Source: Adiantum capillus-veneris (taxonomy: Eukaryota; Streptophyta; Polypodiopsida; Polypodiales; Pteridaceae). Taken from it: a DNA stretch of 64,000 nucleotides. The stretch lies in the NCBI GenBank assembly GCA_014529385.2, contig CM043960.1, positions 24,335,896 to 24,399,895 on the forward strand, given 5' to 3'. Position 1 is the stretch's first letter, and each line of letters starts with the position of its first letter. The position numbers and the translations under genes were made by a program. The notes beneath the pieces were generated by a model that saw only the letters and a list, made by a program, of their open reading frames with translations, did not search any database and had not been told where the DNA came from. Shown here in pieces: positions 53,300 through 64,000 of this stretch.

Positions 53300-53344
53300 C
53301 TTGGACAAGAAATCATCTTCAGCTTGCACGTGATCGACGGTCAT
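53300..53344 (-). CDS. Hypothetical first exon of a weak gene candidate
   Basis: An ATG at 53344 gives MTVDHVQAEDDFLSK, then AAG|GTCAGT, a good plant donor. The frame is also open upstream to 53404, where a TTTAG|AAG acceptor-like site lies. Upstream (minus strand) the DNA turns into CT repeats, which is common for plant 5' UTRs. Product unknown. Confidence 0.3.
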
Positions 53345-53444
53345 TGGAACCCCCACGGGCAATCGTTGAAGATAGGTGATCCTGACCTGAGCTTCAGCTA
53401 GCTTCTAAACTGTCGTTGAGTTGGTCGAAAGGCACTGTGTGAGT

Positions 53445-53449
<5 letters not shown>

Positions 53450-53483
<34 letters not shown>

Positions 53484-53630
53484 AGAACGTAAGAGGCGCG
53501 ACTGGGGGGAGAGAGAGAGAGGAACGTAAGAGCACTATACAGGAAGATTTCTCCAGGAGAAAGCGACAGAGAGAGCACGAGTACAAATCCCGTGCGTGCG
53601 TGTGTGTGTGAGAGAGAGAGAAAGATAGAT

Positions 53631-53667
<37 letters not shown>
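53450..53667. repeat. Cluster of (GA)n and (TG)n microsatellites
   Basis: GA runs at 53450-53482, 53507-53521, 53611-53622 and 53633-53667, with TG at 53599-53610. ORFs across them are artefacts. Confidence 0.9.
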
Positions 53668-53668
<1 letters not shown>

Positions 53669-55848
53669 GGCAGCCTATGCAGCTAGTATTATGTGTTCTA
53701 GTATGTGTCGAAGTGAAGGGCAAGCAAAGGTGTTCAATTTCGGAAGGGCATTTGGAGGAACGCCAGAGCCAGCTTCGTGTGTGTGTGTGTGTGGCCCACT
53801 GGCCGAGACACGCTGCCACGCACCCGTGAGCCACATAAACGCGGGAGCAGCTCAGGGAACAGCAGCCTTTTCTCTACTAAAAGTAGTAAGCGCGACAGCA
53901 AGCGTTAGCAGTTAATGTCAATTGTCTGCTTCATCGCCATCGCCAACGAGCAAAGAAATGCGGAGAAACGAGCCGTGTCAGCAGCAAGAAGAACAAGACC
54001 GACCAGAAATCCACGATGCCTTGCTTGCCTCTTTTCTGGTTCTTGTTCGATCGATCTTTGTGAAACAAGTGTTAGCGTGTCATGAATTGCTGCTGTTTAT
54101 TAAGAGAGAGACGGAAAGAGACATTAGGACGTTACGAGAGGGAAAGCGTCAAAAGAAGACACGTTCTTCTCTCTCCTCCATTTCTCCCTCTCACACACGT
54201 ACTACAGCTTACGGGCCGGCTCGCTCTTTTCTTCTTCTTCTTCTCTCTCTCTCACTCTCACACACACACACACGCACGCACGCAGTGTGCGCACACATTG
54301 CTTATAAAGTTCTCTGCTATTATAATCTCGCCCACATCATAGCTCGCGCATTGTCTCTCTCAACAGAAGGCAAGCTATCATGTCACCTTGAACCCTACAC
54401 TAACTTCCATATTCTGTTTGGCGAACGCTGATGAGCACTGCCATACACCAACTCAAACACGCAACAGAGGAAAGCCTTGTAGGCTATGCCTCATTTCGCA
54501 GCTTGTGGAGGGAGGGAGAGAGGTTTTGAACTCTAGTCGATAACCCAAGGGCATCTACCAACTAGTAGTATGTGCCCAAGGTTTTTGGAAAAGAAAATTG
54601 TGGGGAATCTTGGCAAATGAGGGCGCAAAAAAGCGAGATTGGAGCATGGAGGTCCCAACTGCAGCGTTAGGAGGGGGGAGAGAGAGAGTGGAAACAGGAA
54701 AGGGTGGAGATGCGAGGCGACCATTGGGAGATGTGAGTGCGACTGTTGGGGCGCAGAGGAAATAAGCAATTCTTTTTGTTTAATTTGTGGGTCGCTTGAG
54801 GCAACATAGAGTTGGCGACATTGACTAGATGTAGAGTTGGCTACTAGAGCTGCAGAAGAGGCGTTTGTTCAGATGTAGCGAGCTCAAATCCGTCACCCAC
54901 CTTTTACTAGAGATTATACAGATCTCAGAATCTCAGATCAGTCCTAGCTTTGCCTCGAGACTTAAAGGAAGGAATCGCAGGAGGTAATGAATATAATAAA
55001 AGATGAACCAGTATGTCCCTATGAACCTAGTATAGTTTCTACACCCAAATGTGTGAATTTTAAATATTTGCCAAATATTCTAGTAATAGGGTAAAACCCC
55101 CAATTTTAAAACCTTTAAGCTGTTGACTGGTGCAATTTTCCTGCAACAAAAACCTTGGCGCAATTTGTAGCTATCAACAAGCTCGACCCACAGCAAAACC
55201 CTTGGTGCACATAACCAATCGCACATTGAGATCGTCGGGATTCTTCCCAATCGCATGTATCAAAAGTTGGTGCCTGTAGCACAAGTGTCACGGTCCAGTT
55301 TTAAACAATATTGACAACACGATTCAAACTTGCATCCTACGGACATGATTTTATCTCAGCTACATTGACCACGAAACCACCCACTTTTCGTTGGACTCAA
55401 ACTAGTCCTAGTGTAACTTATGTTCCGACCGAGCGATGAACTGCACCCCATTAGTGGTCCACATACCCTATTAAGTGGGTCATGAGTTTTGAAATTGGCC
55501 ATTTAGGCCTAGAAGGGCTTGTCTTCACATTACTTCTTTTCTCATGCAAATTCTCTAAGTTTTCTCAATACTACATTTTCTTTAAAGGTGTAGCACCATG
55601 GAAAAAGTGTGTGAGAGGTGTGTGTGAGATAGGTTCCATCTTTCTTTTCTTAACTTTGTGATTCATCTCTATCTCTATCTCAGCTTCTACACTAGCTTTC
55701 TCTCTCCTTTCATTGAAAGAATTTTCACTTTCACTTTACTTCTTTAGGACTCTTTGTAATATAGCCCTCGTCACTCTTTGGAATAAGGCCCTTGTCACTC
55801 TAGAGAACGAGCAATGTATAGGTCTTAGGCGTAGTCCAAGTCTCAATC
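53668..55848. other. No supported gene
   Basis: Open frames at 53592-53915 and 53922-54431 have no domain and include repeat-derived Ser/Leu and Arg/Glu stretches. CT/CA repeats at 54241-54283. From 54550 to 55848 only short ORFs and AT-rich DNA. Confidence 0.4.
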
Positions 55849-55884
55849 TACTAAATTTAAATGCATTGCACTTTAAATTTAGTA
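55849..55884. repeat. Perfect 13-bp inverted repeat
   Basis: TACTAAATTTAAA (55849-55861) and TTTAAATTTAGTA (55872-55884), loop TGCATTGCAC. It could be a hairpin or a remnant of an inverted-repeat transposon. Confidence 0.85.
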
Positions 55885-56022
55885 ACTAGTGATTCAGATC
55901 GACTGTTCTTTCCCACTCCATCACGTCGGATGACATTTTGTGGACAAGTAGGGAGATGCAAGAAACACGCATACACGCTGACATAGAAACACAAAGATTA
56001 AGTCCACATTTTAACTTTGATG

Positions 56023-56240
56023 AAATTTCCAATCTAAGAGTTAATCACAACATGGTGAAGATTCATGTAGGCCTACTAAGAACAAAGTGTTCTAAATAGG
56101 ATATTTATTTTGCTAGTCCATATAGACAAATTTCCAATCTAAGAGTTAATCACAACATGGTGAAGATTCATGTAGGCCTACTAAGAACTAAGTGTTCTCA
56201 ATAGGATATATTTATTTTGCTAGTCCATATAGACAAATTT
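56023..56240. repeat. Tandem duplication of about 105-113 bp
   Basis: AAATTTCCAATCTAAGAGTT begins units at 56023 and 56128; both end in AGTCCATATAGACAAATTT. Only a handful of differences, so it is recent. Confidence 0.9.
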
Positions 56241-58125
56241 AGAGCCAAAAGTAAAAAAACTCATCATTTTCCACATAGATAAAAGGGTCAAAATATTAAG
56301 CTTAGATTATCAAAATGACTTATGAACTTTCTTCATGCTTCGCTAGGGCCTCTTTAACTGCCGATAGTCCTTCATTTTATTATCCATCCTAGCAAGTATA
56401 ATTCTCATTGGGGATAGATGCAACAAGAAATGAATGTTTTTCATGCTATTTAGAAGCACTCTCTTCCTCAAAAGGGAAAAAATGCTCTTGGTGAAACTTA
56501 AGATCATCTCAATATCACCTTTTTTTTATAGAATACTCACAATAAGCGAGTTATACATATTAACCATCAAAAAGAATTACAAAGGTCAAGCCATGGCACC
56601 ACAGTCACCTATATCTCGGCTACAAAGGGAGCCACCCTATCCACGGATCAACTAAAATCGGATGCAAAGGGAGCCACCCTATCCAAACCCAATGAAGCAT
56701 GGCGAACATAGGAGGCACCCAATCAAGACGGACATAGATAGATTAGGGAGACTACATCTACCACCATATAGGATGGTTTGCCACCCCATCCGTGAATGCC
56801 TGAGACATCGGGAAAAGCAAGAGAAGATCATAGGACACAAGCCACCCAAGGAGAGGACCAACAGAAGTAGAGCCCTTGCATGGGGAAGACGCCATGGCGG
56901 GCCACCTCTCATATTACCTGTAACATTTAATGGCCTAGTAACTTGTGTGTAGAGGAAAATAACATGAACATAGTGAGCATTTCATTAGAATAGATTCCTA
57001 ATGAGCATAACAAGAGTGCTTGGGTGAAGAGAGCAACAAAAAGCATAACACCTAGTTAGATAGGCATAAACAATACTTCAAAAGAGAGAGAAACTAAGCT
57101 ATTGACAACACTTGAGGACCGGATTTACATGGAGCCGGTCCCCCCTCCAAAAGGATTTGTATTATAGGTTTCCCCCGTCAAGAGAGACATTTTACAATAC
57201 AATTCTTTGTGTTCCTTCAATAACTAGCTAGTGCAATGAAGATGGAAGCTTCAAGCACTAAGCAAAACACTTATAAAACACAACATCAATTCCCTCACGG
57301 TCTCAGACCCAAGACCTCACACACCTTCGAAGATGGTGAGAGCTAGCGGGGTATGAGAGTAGATTGAGAGGAAGAAGGAGTAGTCTTACGCGAAAGATGT
57401 ATATCTCCTCACATAGTCACTCATATTAGCATAGCATAGCTTAGTAACTACCATGGTAGAGGAGGTGAGCATGCATTGAAGCTTGGCTCTTGGTTGGATT
57501 TTCATCACAAATCCAAGAGTTGTTGGTGTAGGCCTCCCTTCTCCAAGCTTGGAGTAGATGATAAGCTTTCCATTAAAGCTTGAGAAGGAGAGAGAGAGAG
57601 AGATATTCTTCTTGCTTCACACATGAGCTAGTGTGAGTGTGTGTGCAATAATGCCTTTGAAAATCAGTCCCCTCTCTCTCTTGGTCGACCCCTCTTGCTA
57701 ATTCCTCTTGTTGTCTTCCCATTGGACCCTCCTGGCTTAGCCAATAGAATTGAAGAAGCGTAAGTGATAGTCTTGTGACATGTGTCCCCCTTTCCCCTTT
57801 TGTGAGAGCTTTAGGTAATTAATTAATGCAACTAAACTCTCATTGAATCCCTTTGTCTTCTGGTCAATAGGAATCAGGCAAGCCATTGGGCTGTTGAATG
57901 CTCATTGGACCCCTTGGGAGATTGTCCAATAGTCTTCTAGAGAGCTTAATTCTTATTGGTTCTTTTATTAAGTGTTTTTAAATGAATTAAACTAAATTTA
58001 CTCTAGCCTAATTCTCATTAGTCCACCTCCATGGCCATCCAATAGGATTTGAGTGCACCTTGTGGGCATCTAGGCTAGGGAGCTAACATGTGTCCCTCAT
58101 TGCCTTTGTGTAAAGAGAGCCTGTG

Positions 58126-58129
<4 letters not shown>
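56241..58129. other. No supported gene
   Basis: Includes a repeated GGGAGCCACCCTATCCA (56628 and 56669), a short (GA)n at 57589-57602, and repeated phrases of the type CCATTGGACCC / CCAATAG between 57715 and 58050. No domain in any frame. Confidence 0.4.

Positions 58130-58170
<41 letters not shown>
58130..58170. repeat. (GT)n microsatellite
   Basis: About 20 GT units. Confidence 0.95.
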
Positions 58171-58173
<3 letters not shown>

Positions 58174-59747
58174 TTCTCTCCCATCCCCTACTTACACGGC
58201 TCGCCCCCTCCTATGTAGGAGTCATGAAGACTTTTTTGTACACACCCGTATCCAATTCCACTAAACTTGACCATTGGACACAACCATTGAATTTTGGAAC
58301 CTTAGCATTTTGGAAGTCTTAAAGGGCTAAACCTTAGGGTATTTAAAGCCCATTGTTGCACGTTGCTCTTTTGTAGATGGCCCCCCCTTTGGATCCCTAT
58401 TTTCCTTCCTTTGGATCCCTATTGTGGCTAGTCTGCCATCTTAACTAATATTCTAGCTTTCTTTCCCCTGGCACTTCCCCATATTAAATGATCAGTTTAA
58501 CATGAGAAAATCATTTAGGAGAATTAGATATTAGTTGACATTACCCACCATACAGACGGCTTCGGCACCAAAAAAAGACATTGAAGCATGGGTCCTAGCC
58601 ACAACCCACAATAGGCAAAAGCAAACAACTTGTACCAAGAAATGGAAATTACCAAAAGACACAATTGGAGACATAGTCACCAACCGCCGGAGACCTCAAT
58701 GGAATGCGCAACCCATGCAACCCCAAGCCCTTCATCATCCTTTGGCATGCATTGCATCAAGAAAGTGTTGTAGCTCATGGACTTGTGGTAGGGATAGATT
58801 GAGAAGAGCCCATCAACCGAATTGATTGTGCATACACCACCAAAGTGGTCTCACCCCAACATTGGCGAGCATCCACAATTGCCTCTATTGAAGACAGGAG
58901 AATGTGTCCCTCTCAAAGAGAGGAGGCCGCCTCACAACCGTGGATCCAAAAATGAGGGATCTCAATATCACCTTAAAGTGAGTTGGACTAAAGTAATAAG
59001 GTGAATGCTAACAAAACGTGAAGTGCTACTATGCATCGGTTCTATTTAAGGGTATCTAAAAAGATGCTTTATGAATTTCATTTGAAATGAAAGAATAATT
59101 TACAACTAAAGAAGTACATTTTAAACCAAAAAGTTAAAAAGAAAGGTATGGACGCGGTTTCTTTTAATGAGAATCTCAAGAGATGCCCATCAAAACAAAT
59201 GTGAGTGAATGGGAAAGGGGGAAGCTTAAGGGTAGAATATGGCAAGTGGCATTTGACCAAGCGACCACAAGGCAGTCCAAACAGAGGGTGCGCGAGTCAA
59301 AAAGAGGAGACAAGTGGCATGCAGAGAAGGAGTGAGTAGAAACTTTGTTTTTTTTATATGAACGCCTTCGCATGTATGGCATCAAGCTACCCGTGGTGCC
59401 TTGGATTGGTGCAATCTATTCTCTGGTTTGAGCGACGTCTTGAGTACGATCTCGAGTCTTTTGCACCTACAAATTCTCTCTCTCTCTCATCCTTGAAATA
59501 GTTCCAAATATGCATCCAAAGCCATGGACCAAGCAGGGTTGTTGGCAATACTTCTTAGCTAATTATTACATTGAGATTGTACAAAAATCTATCAAACATA
59601 ATGTCGTGTGTGACCTCTTGAACAAAATGTACTAGTTTAGTTCAAAATGCATTACATGATAGAATATGAACATCTTTAAAGGGATGCAATGTGTCATGTG
59701 CTCATATTCACCCCCCTTTAATGCACAAAGATGAGAGATCTAGGGTG

Positions 59748-59750
<3 letters not shown>
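58171..59750. other. No supported gene
   Basis: A 96-codon plus frame at 58535-58825 and a 60-codon frame at 58822-59004 look coding-like in composition but match nothing I know. Confidence 0.35.
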
Positions 59751-59753
<3 letters not shown>

Positions 59754-59795
<42 letters not shown>

Positions 59796-59997
59796 TGCAC
59801 AAAGGTGAGAGAGAGAGAGAGAGAGAGACGTAACTTGAAAGAATTAGGGAGAGGGATGGAGATGGATAAATGGAGACGATGCTATCTAAGATAAATACAT
59901 GCAAAGATAGAGGGAGGGAAAGCAAAAGAGAGAGAAGGGATAAACATATCTACATGCACAAATATATATATAGATAGAGAAGGGGGGTCGGGGCGGG

Positions 59998-60049
<52 letters not shown>

Positions 60050-60086
60050 TAAACAAAGGGGGTTAGAAAGGAGAAAAAGAGAAAGG

Positions 60087-60130
<44 letters not shown>

Positions 60131-60223
60131 TTACCTAAGAAAGAGGAGAGAGATGGAGATGGATTGATAGACATGATGCTACCTATGATAGGTACATGTA
60201 AAGATAAATGAATAAATAAATTA

Positions 60224-60254
<31 letters not shown>

Positions 60255-60310
60255 TATTACTAAGGAGAGAGATGGAGATGGATAAATAGAGACGGTGTTG
60301 CCTAAGATGC
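59754..60310. repeat. GA-microsatellite cluster with a repeated 60-bp unit
   Basis: GA runs at 59754-59790, 59810-59828, 60000-60044, 60090-60128 and 60240-60254 (after TA repeats). Between them the motif GATGGAGATGGATxxATxGA plus CTAxxATxxxTACATGxAAAGATA occurs near 59856, 60150 and (partly) 60270. Confidence 0.85.
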
Positions 60311-60754
60311 ATGTTGCCTAAGCTACATGCATCGAACCAGCTAAGGCCAATGCATTCTATCTCATTGCATAGGGGCGAGGTCGATCAATACAATAACAAA
60401 ACAATATGAGGATTTTATTGAAGCTTAAGCTTGAACGGGGCGCATTTGTGAAGATTCCATCTAGTAAAGTCTGAAAGTGGAGCGAATAGATATTAAAAGG
60501 AAATCCTTGTCCTTGAAGAAGGGACCCATTTACAAACGATACAAAGACAATAAAAAAAAGTCAAGTTAGCTTTAAAAGCCAGACCAAAGGCAAAATGATG
60601 TAAAGACACATTCACAATATAAAAGGAACTTAATCTTTACAAAACCTTTATTTTAAACCAAAGAGGACCTGTGTTCACAATAGAAGAAATTTTACACCTT
60701 TTGCTCCACCAAACCCCTATGGCCTTCTCTTAGCCAAAAAGCAAACATATGGAG

Positions 60755-60756
<2 letters not shown>

Positions 60757-60794
<38 letters not shown>

Positions 60795-60823
60795 CGAGAG
60801 CGAGAGGGAGGGAGGAGGGAGAG
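60757..60823. repeat. (GA)n microsatellite
   Basis: GA run at 60757-60790 followed by imperfect GAGC/GAGG purine DNA. Confidence 0.9.
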
Positions 60824-61076
60824 ACACAGAGCCATAAAGAGGAAGGACATGGAGAGAGGTGTTACATCCAAGACATTGTAAGATTGAGCACAAATTGGTG
60901 GGTTCTTTTTTGGCTTGCCTTCTCATGCTAACAATTGAATTTTTCTTTTCTTTTTATTTGTCAATGGATTCCTTGTCACTCCTTTCATTTAAGAGCATTG
61001 CATGGCTTGACTTCCCTTTCAATTGATTGTTTTAAAGTTCCAAAGTGAACTTTCACCTTGTAAAACATCTCTGTCA

Positions 61077-61103
61077 CTCTCTCTCTCTCTCTCTCTCTCT
61101 CTC
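61077..61103. repeat. (CT)n microsatellite
   Basis: About 13 CT units. Confidence 0.9.
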
Positions 61104-61227
61104 AAAACTAGTACGAGAGAGACCATCGATACTCACTTTTTCTTCGAAAACACTCCACTCAAATAATTTATAATTAATAATCAAAGTCTTCTTGATACAA
61201 CATTGGTTCACGCGTGTAGTGAATGTC

Positions 61228-62050
61228 CAAGGCCCAAACGTCTTCAAACCTTGGTACACTCATTAAGGTGTTTTAACTTGAGTAAACACTCTTACTCGAT
61301 ATTGTTTGCGACGACCTATAATACTCACCACTGCATTTAGAGACCGCTGAAAGCTAGAGATGGTGGCAAGAATTTGACTAGAATCTTCATGGTGAGCAAA
61401 GGAAATAGGGTAACATCCAAGCTATACATAGACCACATATTATGGTACAAATATATCTCATACAAGCCAACCAACACATGTGAAAGTCTACCACATTGTC
61501 TACGGAACATGAAAGAGATTTCAATTTCAAAAGACAGCTCAACTAACCAATTCTACCTAGTTGCATACATTATTATAGTGCAAGAAATTTGTTTCGCCTA
61601 CACTAAGTATTGAGAGAGACATTTTGAATAGAAGCTTGTAAGGCCCAAGATTCTTCAAATCTTGGTACAGTCATTGAGGTGTTTCAACTTGGGTAAACAT
61701 TCTCACTTGATATTGTTTGTGACAACCATTAAACTAGGCATTTCATTTAGAGGCTGCTCTAAACCAAAGATGGTGGCAAGAATTTGATTGGAATCTTCAT
61801 GGCGAGCAAAGAAAATATGGTAACATCCGAGTGTAGGCATAGTCCACCTATTGTGGTAAAGAGATATCTCATGCAAGTCGACCAAAACATGCAAAAAATC
61901 TATCGCATTCTCTACAAAACGTGAAAGAGTTCAATCATTCCAAAAGATAACTCATTAAACCTATTTCTACCTAGTTGCATGCACTATTATAGTGCAAGAA
62001 ATTTGTTATTCCTACGCTTTTCAAGGATTGCAAGAGACATTCTAAATAGA
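61228..62050. repeat. Diverged tandem duplication, unit about 410 bp
   Basis: Unit 1 starts CAAGGCCCAAACGTCTTCAA (61228) and unit 2 GTAAGGCCCAAGATTCTTCAA (61638). Both contain GATGGTGGCAAGAATTTGA, ACATCCxAGxxxxxGCATAG-like and CTACCTAGTTGCATxCA, and both end TAGAAGCTTGTAA. About 80% alike by eye. A minus-strand 63-codon frame in unit 2 (HVLVDLHEISLYHNRWTM) has a decayed counterpart in unit 1, so an old coding fragment may have been duplicated. Confidence 0.8.
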
Positions 62051-62476
62051 AGCTTGTAAAATAGTTTTCCTAGATGTTTTTCAAGGTGATGGAAAGAGGT
62101 CATATATTTGTATTCCCAAAACAACATGGGGGACTTGGGCCTATAGTTGTCAGCCTTGGATTTATAGTATGATTATAGTGGTCTAGATCGATTGATCGGT
62201 CTGACTGACTTCTCTATCATAAACGATGGTTTATAGTTAGATATTTGAGTGACAACATGCACATGGGCACACATGCACAGTCTTGGAAAGCACAAAACCA
62301 TCCTTTAAAAGGAATAGATGTCGAATAGTTGTGTTTAAGAGTCCCCATTGTCCACCCCACCAATCAATCTACAATAAACTCATTCAATTGCAACTACAAT
62401 TGTCCTTGTCTCAATTTTCATTGCCCTGCAAAGACAATTCAAAGCATACTTTGATCCTTGCTTGATTTCTTTATTG

Positions 62477-62478
<2 letters not shown>

Positions 62479-62542
<64 letters not shown>
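62479..62542. repeat. (CT)n microsatellite
   Basis: About 32 uninterrupted CT units. Confidence 0.95.
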
Positions 62543-62545
<3 letters not shown>

Positions 62546-63182
62546 AAGAGTATCCAGTCCAAAGGGAGATATTAATAACGTTAGTGTAGATAGTATTCTT
62601 TTTGTTCAAATTTTTAAGCACATGCTAAACAATGTAATAGGATTTTCTTCCCAGCTTTAAGACAATCAAATTCAAAGAGAGTCATTTTTCCAATCATTAG
62701 GAACTCATCTCTACCTTCCCCTATTGAGACATGGTTAATGACCATTGGCATCATTGTTGCAAGAAAGTCCCTATAAATGCGTACTTAGCAATTTACCAAA
62801 AATTAGGATTGACAAAACCACTCTAATCCATCCATGACATCATTAATGTTCCTATGAGCAGATGATGATGATAATGCCATCAAATTCTACAAACATTCAC
62901 CATCAAGAGATTTTATGGCAAAGATCATGCACAACCATTTGCCACACATGACCAGGATACACACAAGGCTTTAAAAGATTAGATGTGGGAATGGAGAGAA
63001 TGGGGATACAAATGAAAAAGTAAAACCTAAAGTTTTATATCTTGCAAAGGAGTGTAATAAACATACACAACCTTCAGAGAAAGAAAATGCAAATCTCATA
63101 CTGACAACTATCCAAGGGGAAAATATTGATATCCAAGTGGTGAGGTTAAGTGGCATCAAATGGCAGATTTGTCTTGCCCACC

Positions 63183-63241
<59 letters not shown>

Positions 63242-64000
63242 AAATTGAGAGGCTAGAGTAAAGGTATTTGAGGTAAGGCCACAATCATTTTGCATTGCAT
63301 GGAGGGTGCAATTTCATCGATACTTTGCAAAACACATCCATGGCTTGGTAGGATTCCAAGCATTCTTGCACATTTCCAAGGTGCAAGGTTTAAAGAAATT
63401 CCACAACAAGGGCAATCTTGTTGTTGCTTTTCACAACACCTATACCTCTACTCCTTGAACCCCTCAGAAAGCTTGGTCATACTGTCTTCCTGATAACTTC
63501 CCAGAACTTTTAACACAACTTCAATTCATTAAATCAAAATAAGTTCAGCAAAACAATTGATTGGATAATCACGACATAGAAAGAGAACATAAACAAGAAT
63601 CAAAACACAAGACACCATATTGGGTACCAACCATCCCTCTCAATCAAAATGGTTGAGTACCTCTTTATTCATCTAGTGGAGCATGAATCACAATAAAATA
63701 AATATATGAAAGATAAGAGAGCATGAGCTACATAATCAAGAGAGTCTATGCCATGATTAAGAAAGAAAATTAGCATAAAAGTGGACAAAAGTAACTTGGT
63801 TCTAATGGAGATTATGTCAGCTCTATTGATTTTGGAAGGGGCATAAAACTCCAAGTTACTTGCTCAGGATACTCCCAAAGCACTTGTCTTCCTTGTGGAG
63901 GATCAAGAAGATGATTCTCGCAGAGAAAGTAAGATGTGTGCGATGACATGCTTTCAGGGTTCTCTTTCTCTCTTTATCACTTGCATACATGCACCCAAAA
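62543..64000. other. No supported gene; one long (GA)n
   Basis: (AG)n at 63184-63238. The remaining sequence is AT-rich with short ORFs only and no recognisable domain or repeat. Confidence 0.45.

Overview
This window is repeat-dominated nuclear DNA from a land plant. Three things point to a plant: chromodomain-bearing Ty3/gypsy retrotransposons (chromoviruses), L1-type LINEs ending in the plant zf-RVT domain, and part of a plant NodH-like sulfotransferase gene. The very abundant (GA)n/(CT)n microsatellites, long LTRs and deep nesting would suit a fern, lycophyte or gymnosperm, but the species cannot be fixed from the sequence. I saw no tRNA, rRNA, CRISPR array or bacterial feature.

Layout. 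1-4121: remains of an old minus-strand gypsy element (called H here) whose LTR holds a 582-bp hAT-type MITE. 4122-6086: unresolved repeats, including a TACTGGTA-rich tract and a run of 37 G. 6087-19446: an L1-type LINE (plus strand) split by a complete minus-strand gypsy copy (B, 8240-16540, TSD AAAGT). 19547-21305: a second, 5'-truncated LINE of the same family. 21470-22947: three coding exons of the sulfotransferase gene on the minus strand; the rest of the gene is not visible, so the LINE/gypsy block may lie in a large intron. 23526-42846: an old gypsy element (E) broken up by three others: C (24420-30938, decayed, itself carrying a 215-bp hAT MITE), A (31092-39562, nearly intact, TSD TGAGC) and D (40067-42648, non-autonomous). 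43070-44140: an antisense LTR fragment and a Ty1/copia RNase H scrap. 44425-51841: gypsy element F, which has gag and protease remnants but no recognisable reverse transcriptase or integrase, interrupted by G (45808-49183, minus strand, TSD TTCCA), a non-coding LTR element. 51842-64000: mostly unannotatable, with microsatellites, tandem duplications and one weak two-exon gene candidate.

How the parts relate. A and B are sister copies of one chromovirus family (1542-bp LTRs, single gag-pol frame, C-terminal chromodomain). C, D and E are related families sharing LTR ends (TGTCAC...TTACA or similar), a conserved block inside the LTR, and, just upstream of the polypurine tract, a short hairpin kept at constant spacing while its sequence changes. 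That covarying hairpin, and two UAG codons shared by A and B in gag, are the observations I consider most worth following. No TE copy here looks fully coding-competent; A is closest, with in-frame stops only.
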